Shown here piece after piece: positions 60,652 to 64,000 of a stretch of 64,000 bases of DNA. Numbering within the stretch: position 1 is the stretch's first letter; each line of letters begins with the position of its first letter. The DNA comes from Pseudomonas putida (GTDB lineage: Bacteria > Pseudomonadota > Gammaproteobacteria > Pseudomonadales > Pseudomonadaceae): assembly GCF_003228315.1 (NCBI RefSeq), contig NZ_CP029693.1, positions 5,366,501-5,430,500 of the forward strand, given 5' to 3'. The notes beneath the pieces were generated by a model that did not search any database, was not told where the DNA came from, and was given only the letters and a program-made list of their open reading frames with translations. Made by a program: the position numbers and the translations under genes.

Positions 60652-61326
60652 ATGAGCACCTTGCTGGCCCTGGACACCGCGACTGAAGCTTGCTCCGTTG
60701 CCTTGCTGCATGACGGCAAAGTGACGAGCCATTACGAGGTGATCCCGCGCCTGCATGCGCAGAAGTTGCTGCCGATGATCCAGCAATTGCTGGCCGATGC
60801 TGGCACCACCTTGCAGGCTGTCGATGCCATCGCCTTCGGGCGCGGGCCGGGTGCATTCACCGGTGTGCGCATTGCCATCGGCGTGGTGCAGGGGTTGGCC
60901 TTTGCTTTGGATCGTCCGGTGTTGCCGGTGTCGAACCTGGCTGTTTTGGCCCAGCGCGCCTATCGCGAGCACGGTGCCAGCCAGGTCGCCGCTGCCATCG
61001 ATGCGCGCATGGACGAGGTGTATTGGGGCTGCTACCGCGAGACGGCGGGGGAGATGCGACTGGTTGGCGCTGAGGCAGTATTGCCACCGGAAGCGGCTGC
61101 ATTGCCGGCCGACGCCAGCGGTGAGTGGTTCGGCGCGGGCACCGGCTGGGGGTATGGCGAGCGTATCGCCGTCAACCTGAGCGGCCAGGATGCGGGCATG
61201 CTGCCCCACGCGGAAGATCTGCTGACGCTGGCGCGGTTTGCCTGGGCGCGTGGTGAAGCGATCGTGGCCGATGAGGCGCAGCCGGTTTACCTGCGGGACA
61301 AGGTGGCGACGCCTAAAGCGCGATAG
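60652..61326 (+). CDS. tsaB: tRNA threonylcarbamoyladenosine biosynthesis protein TsaB
   Basis: A 224-residue ASKHA-fold protein (STLLALDTATEACSVALLHDGKV; VDAIAFGRGPGAFTGVRIAIGVVQGLA). With TsaD and TsaE it makes t6A37 of ANN-decoding tRNAs. The ATG at 60652 matches the conserved N-terminus; the upstream frame to 60577 is not used. It follows adk as in P. aeruginosa (PA3685-PA3686). Confidence 0.95.
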   Translation: MSTLLALDTATEACSVALLHDGKVTSHYEVIPRLHAQKLLPMIQQLLADAGTTLQAVDAIAFGRGPGAFTGVRIAIGVVQGLAFALDRPVLPVSNLAVLAQRAYREHGASQVAAAIDARMDEVYWGCYRETAGEMRLVGAEAVLPPEAAALPADASGEWFGAGTGWGYGERIAVNLSGQDAGMLPHAEDLLTLARFAWARGEAIVADEAQPVYLRDKVATPKAR

Positions 61327-61345
61327 TCCGAGACCGAGTTGCCCC

Positions 61346-61438
61346 AATCGCGGGCAAGCCTTGCTCCCACAGGTTTTTGTCGCTCCCCGTTTATGTGAAC
61401 GACAAAAAACCTGTAGGAGCAAGGCTTGCCCGCGATTG
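61346..61438. repeat. REP inverted pair
   Basis: AATCGCGGGCAAGCCTTGCTCCCACAGG (61346-61373) and CCTGTAGGAGCAAGGCTTGCCCGCGATT (61411-61438), with complementary AAAAACC/GGTTTTT flanks, lie after tsaB. The following 145 bp to the next gene are AT-richer and hold no other feature. Confidence 0.9.
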
Positions 61439-61582
61439 CGATCTAAAGGACTGCACCAATCGTCGTTTTCTAACCGCAGCTTTTAAACCTTTTGCCTTTT
61501 ATGTGTTCTAGTTATCACTCGGCGGTTTGCGAAGTGGAAGTAGCGCCACTAAACTGCCATCACTGATACCGAGCATGCACTT

Positions 61583-61885
61583 ATGCGTATAGACGGCATT
61601 TCCTCTCAGTCCTACCCCATCAAGCGCAAGCCCCGCAAAGGCCATGTGGTTGAGGACGAGGCCGTCGATATCGAAGGCGAGCTGGAGTTTCCCTCCGAGG
61701 CGCAACTGGCCGCCCGCGCCAAAGCCGCCGCGCAACGCCTGAGCAATCTTCCCGCCCGTCAGCAGGACATGCTCTATCACCGCGCCATGAGCAAGAGCGT
61801 GGCGATGGCCCTGGCCAGTTACCTGAGCACCGCCGGTTTCGTCGATTGGGAAGGTGAAGTGCTGGGGCTCGATCTGTACATCTGA
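61583..61885 (+). CDS. Conserved hypothetical protein
   Basis: A 100-residue protein (MRIDGISSQSYPIKRKPRKGH...). The N-terminus is disordered and basic, the middle acidic, and the C-terminal half helical (AQLAARAKAAAQRLSNLPARQQDMLYHRAMSKSVAMALASYLSTAGFVDWEGEVLGLDLYI). It is found next to the DUF72 gene in Pseudomonas. Its stop overlaps the next ATG by one base (TGATG), so the two are coupled. Function unknown. Confidence 0.8.
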   Translation: MRIDGISSQSYPIKRKPRKGHVVEDEAVDIEGELEFPSEAQLAARAKAAAQRLSNLPARQQDMLYHRAMSKSVAMALASYLSTAGFVDWEGEVLGLDLYI

Positions 61886-62742
61886 TGCTGCCTTACTACC
61901 TCGGTTGCCCGTCCTGGAGCGAAAACGCCTGGCGTGATTACCTTTATCCACAAGACGCCAAGCCTGCCGAGTTTCTCGATCTCTATTCGCAAGTATTCAA
62001 TGCCGTAGAAGGCAACACGACCTTCTATGCGAGCCCGGCTGCCGGCACCGTGCAGCGTTGGGCTGAAACGATGCCCGAACATTTTCGCTTCACTGCCAAG
62101 TTTCCCGGTGACATCAGTCACGGCGGCGATCTGCGCGAGCAACTGACTGCCGCTGAAACCTTCACCCGATTGCTCAGCCCCCTCGGTGAGCGGGTGTCGC
62201 CGTTGTGGTTGCAGCTGTCGAAAAGCTTCACGCCGCAACGCCTGCCCGAACTTGCCGGGTTTATCGATGCCCTGCAACGGCCGTTGGCAGTGGAAGTGCG
62301 GCACGATGATTTCTTCGCCAAGGGCGACAGTGAGCGAATGCTCAATCGCCTGTTGCTGGACCGTGGCGTCGAGCGCATCTGCCTCGACCCGCGCGCGCTG
62401 TTCAGTTGCACATCGACCGATCCTTCGGTGCTGCACGCCCAATCGAAAAAACCCAGGGTGCCAACGCGTCCCGCTGCTTTCACCCAATTCCCGCAAGTGC
62501 GTTTCATCGGCCATCCGCAACTGGAGGCCAACGATACGTTCCTGACGCCCTGGGTGGAGAAAATCGCCCTGTGGATCGAGGAAGGCCGCACGCCGTATAT
62601 CTTCCTGCACACCGCCGACAACGTGTTGGCGGCGAAGCTGGCGCAGCGTTTCCATGCGCGATTGATGCTGCGATTGCCTGGCTTGCCGGCGCTGCCTGAG
62701 CTATACAGGGAGCCCGCCGCCGAGCAACTTGGCCTGCTCTGA
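61885..62742 (+). CDS. DUF72 family protein
   Basis: A 285-residue TIM-barrel-like protein (YLGCPSWSENAWRDYLYP; FNAVEGNTTFYASPAAGTVQRWAETMPEHFRFTAKFPGDISH), the N-terminal signature of DUF72 (YecE). ENAWRDYLY and the EGNTTFYASP motif are diagnostic. The family fold suggests a nucleic-acid or sugar-related enzyme, but no activity is established. Coupled to the preceding small gene. Confidence 0.9.
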   Translation: MLPYYLGCPSWSENAWRDYLYPQDAKPAEFLDLYSQVFNAVEGNTTFYASPAAGTVQRWAETMPEHFRFTAKFPGDISHGGDLREQLTAAETFTRLLSPLGERVSPLWLQLSKSFTPQRLPELAGFIDALQRPLAVEVRHDDFFAKGDSERMLNRLLLDRGVERICLDPRALFSCTSTDPSVLHAQSKKPRVPTRPAAFTQFPQVRFIGHPQLEANDTFLTPWVEKIALWIEEGRTPYIFLHTADNVLAAKLAQRFHARLMLRLPGLPALPELYREPAAEQLGLL

Positions 62743-62777
62743 AGGCGGATTCGTTCCCCTTTTTCAGGAGCCTGCCA

Positions 62778-63599
62778 ATGGATGCGCAAACCCTTCGAGC
62801 CCAAGCGTTCAAAGCCCTGCACGAACGTGACGGGATTTTTGTGATGCCCAACCCGTGGGATGCGGGTTCGGCAAAAATGCTGGCGGGCCTCGGTTTTGAA
62901 GCGCTGGCGACCACCAGTGCCGGATTCGCTTTTTCCCGGGCGCGGCCCGATGGTGGCCTGACCCTGGACGACACTCTGGAAAATGTCCGGGCGATCGTGG
63001 CGGCCACCGATCTGCCGGTGTCGGTGGATCTGGAAAACGGTTTTGCCGATGATCCCGCCGAATCCGCACAAAGCATTGTGCAGGCTGCTGGCGCGGGGGC
63101 CGTCGGTGGTTCGATCGAAGACGCCACGGGCCGTCCGGACGCGCCGATCTATTGCTTCGAACATGCCGTGGCCCGGGTCAAGGCCGCGGTCGCTGCCGTG
63201 CGTAGTTTGTCTTTCCCCTTTACGCTGACCGCCCGGGCCGAGAATTATCTGCATGGCAATCCGGACCTTGATGACACGATTCGCCGCCTGCAAGCGTTCG
63301 CTGAAGCGGGTGCCGATGTGCTTTATGCGCCGGGATTGCGTAGTGCTGAAGAAGTCCTGGCCGTGGTCCGTGCCGTGGCGCCGAAACCCGTCAACGTGTT
63401 GATGTCAGGCGGATTGAAGCTGACGGTCGAACAGCTCGGCGAGATGGGCGTCAAGCGAGTCAGCGTCGGCTCGGCGCTGGCCTTGGCGGCATTGGGCGAG
63501 TTCTACCGCGCCGCTGAAGAGATCAAGACGTCGGGCACGTTCGGATTCACCTCGCAGTCCATGCCATACGCCAAGGCCAATCAGTTTTTCAAAGGCTGA
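62778..63599 (+). CDS. Isocitrate lyase/PEP mutase family protein
   Basis: The 273-residue enzyme of the PEP mutase/isocitrate lyase superfamily starts QAFKALHERDGIFVMPNPWDAGSAKMLAGLGFEALATTSAGFAFS. Metal and substrate residues are VDLENGFADDP, EDATGRPDAPI and TARAENYLHG. The family includes oxaloacetate decarboxylase, phosphonopyruvate hydrolase and 2-methylisocitrate lyase; the sequence is closest in style to the widespread 'ICL/PEP mutase' group of unknown substrate. GGAG precedes the ATG. Confidence 0.85.
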   Translation: MDAQTLRAQAFKALHERDGIFVMPNPWDAGSAKMLAGLGFEALATTSAGFAFSRARPDGGLTLDDTLENVRAIVAATDLPVSVDLENGFADDPAESAQSIVQAAGAGAVGGSIEDATGRPDAPIYCFEHAVARVKAAVAAVRSLSFPFTLTARAENYLHGNPDLDDTIRRLQAFAEAGADVLYAPGLRSAEEVLAVVRAVAPKPVNVLMSGGLKLTVEQLGEMGVKRVSVGSALALAALGEFYRAAEEIKTSGTFGFTSQSMPYAKANQFFKG

Positions 63600-63602
63600 C
63601 GA

Positions 63603-64000
63603 TCAGGCGGCGAGACGCAGGTTCTGCAGGACGATCGGGCGCGCCCAGCGGTTATCGAAGTCGAGTTCTTTTTGTTGCTTGACCATTTCTTCCGGCGAGA
63701 ACGGCGGGAAGGGCTTGTCCAACAGATCGAGCTCGAATTCGGCGATCGGCAGGTGCAGTGCACGCGGTTGTGGCGCTGGACCGGCTTCGGGTGCAGGTTG
63801 ACCGGCGGTCAGCACGATCGGGCGTACCCAGCCGCTGTCGAAGTTTTGCTGGCGTTGCTGGGCGACGATTTCTTCCGGCGGGAACGGTGGGAACGGCTTG
63901 TCGGCCAGATCCATCTCGAATTCGGCGATCGGCAGGAACAGTGGCTCGGGCGGGCGAATCTCGTTGTCCTTCACGTCGCATTCGCGCTGGGCAACGATGT
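63603..64000 (-). CDS. C-terminal part of tandem-repeat protein, truncated by window edge
   Basis: The minus-strand frame is open from base 64000 to the stop at 63603. It holds at least two near-identical repeats of about 60 residues: (L/F)LPIAEFEMDLADKPFPPF then PEE(I/M)VxQQxxxxFDxxWxRPIVL. A third partial copy (IVAQRECDVKDNEIRP) lies before the codon at 63974, so an internal GTG there is not the true start. The core motif LPIAEFE-DLxDKPFPPFxPEE is proline- and acid-rich with no signal seen. Function unknown; it converges with the ICL-like gene 4 bp away. Confidence 0.6.
   Translation of the reverse strand, partial: IVAQRECDVKDNEIRPPEPLFLPIAEFEMDLADKPFPPFPPEEIVAQQRQQNFDSGWVRPIVLTAGQPAPEAGPAPQPRALHLPIAEFELDLLDKPFPPFSPEEMVKQQKELDFDNRWARPIVLQNLRLAA

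Overview
The window is a stretch of a Pseudomonas chromosome, most likely of the P. fluorescens group. The evidence is GC-rich coding sequence throughout, a complete Wsp chemosensory operon (wspA-F, wspR), and an AatJQMP/AauRS acidic amino acid uptake locus. The gene order wspR-prfB-lysS-tetR-lipoprotein-QEGLA protein-hydrolase-lptF-ppc-adk-tsaB also matches that of P. aeruginosa and its relatives. Seventeen intergenic spaces carry the Pseudomonas REP family ('TGTAGGAGCGAGC...' or 'TGTGGGAGCAAGGC...'), mostly as inverted pairs. No rRNA, tRNA, CRISPR array, IS element or prophage structural gene was seen.

Layout. (1) 1-1746: the first 582 codons of a very large minus-strand protein resembling the N-terminus of Pseudomonas dermonecrotic-toxin/NEL-type effectors; it runs off the left edge. 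(2) 1952-3821: an exported alpha/beta hydrolase and a FrnE/DsbA-like oxidoreductase. (3) 3939-11398: a minus-strand set of a HAD phosphatase, a class-III aminotransferase, an alpha/beta hydrolase, a BioF2/FemAB-like acyltransferase, a histidine kinase and a sigma-54 response regulator. A good sigma-54 promoter and a palindrome lie in front of the first gene. I do not recognise this pathway and regard it as the best candidate for an undescribed system. A divergent MipA/OmpV outer-membrane protein shares the upstream region. (4) 12495-14195: an arginase-fold protein coupled to two small DMT (ArnE/F-like) membrane proteins, also behind a plausible sigma-54 promoter. (5) 14419-21645: glpM-aauR-aauS and the aatJQMP glutamate/aspartate transporter, with two AauR-type boxes and a sigma-54 promoter before aatJ. 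(6) opgD (periplasmic glucans).

(7) 23.7-27.0 kb is an AT-richer accessory islet with a small conserved protein, an orphan antitoxin-like gene, a BRO-N protein and a RloA/RloB (AbiL-like) defence pair. (8) 27.1-37.1 kb is an amine-catabolism block: APC permease, two paralogous aminoaldehyde dehydrogenases, a spermidine/putrescine-type ABC transporter and a LysR regulator. (9) 37.3-46.8 kb holds a DUF533/TerB-like protein and the whole Wsp surface-sensing/c-di-GMP pathway. (10) 46.9-47.7 kb is a small AT-rich islet (rubredoxin, DMT protein, small ORF) between wspR and prfB. (11) 47.8-63.6 kb is core genome: prfB with its +1 programmed frameshift, lysS, a TetR regulator, lipoproteins, lptF, ppc, adk, tsaB, a DUF72 protein and an isocitrate-lyase-like protein. 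(12) 63603-64000 is the C-terminal part of a tandem-repeat protein that continues off the right edge.

How parts work together. Two DctD/NtrC-class sigma-54 regulators with their kinases sit in one 18-kb stretch, each beside its probable target operon: AauRS with aatJQMP, and the 3.9-7.1 kb pair with the unknown biosynthetic/catabolic set. Wsp converts surface contact into WspR phosphorylation and c-di-GMP synthesis. The ABC/ALDH block would import polyamine-like or omega-amino compounds and oxidise the aminoaldehydes derived from them.
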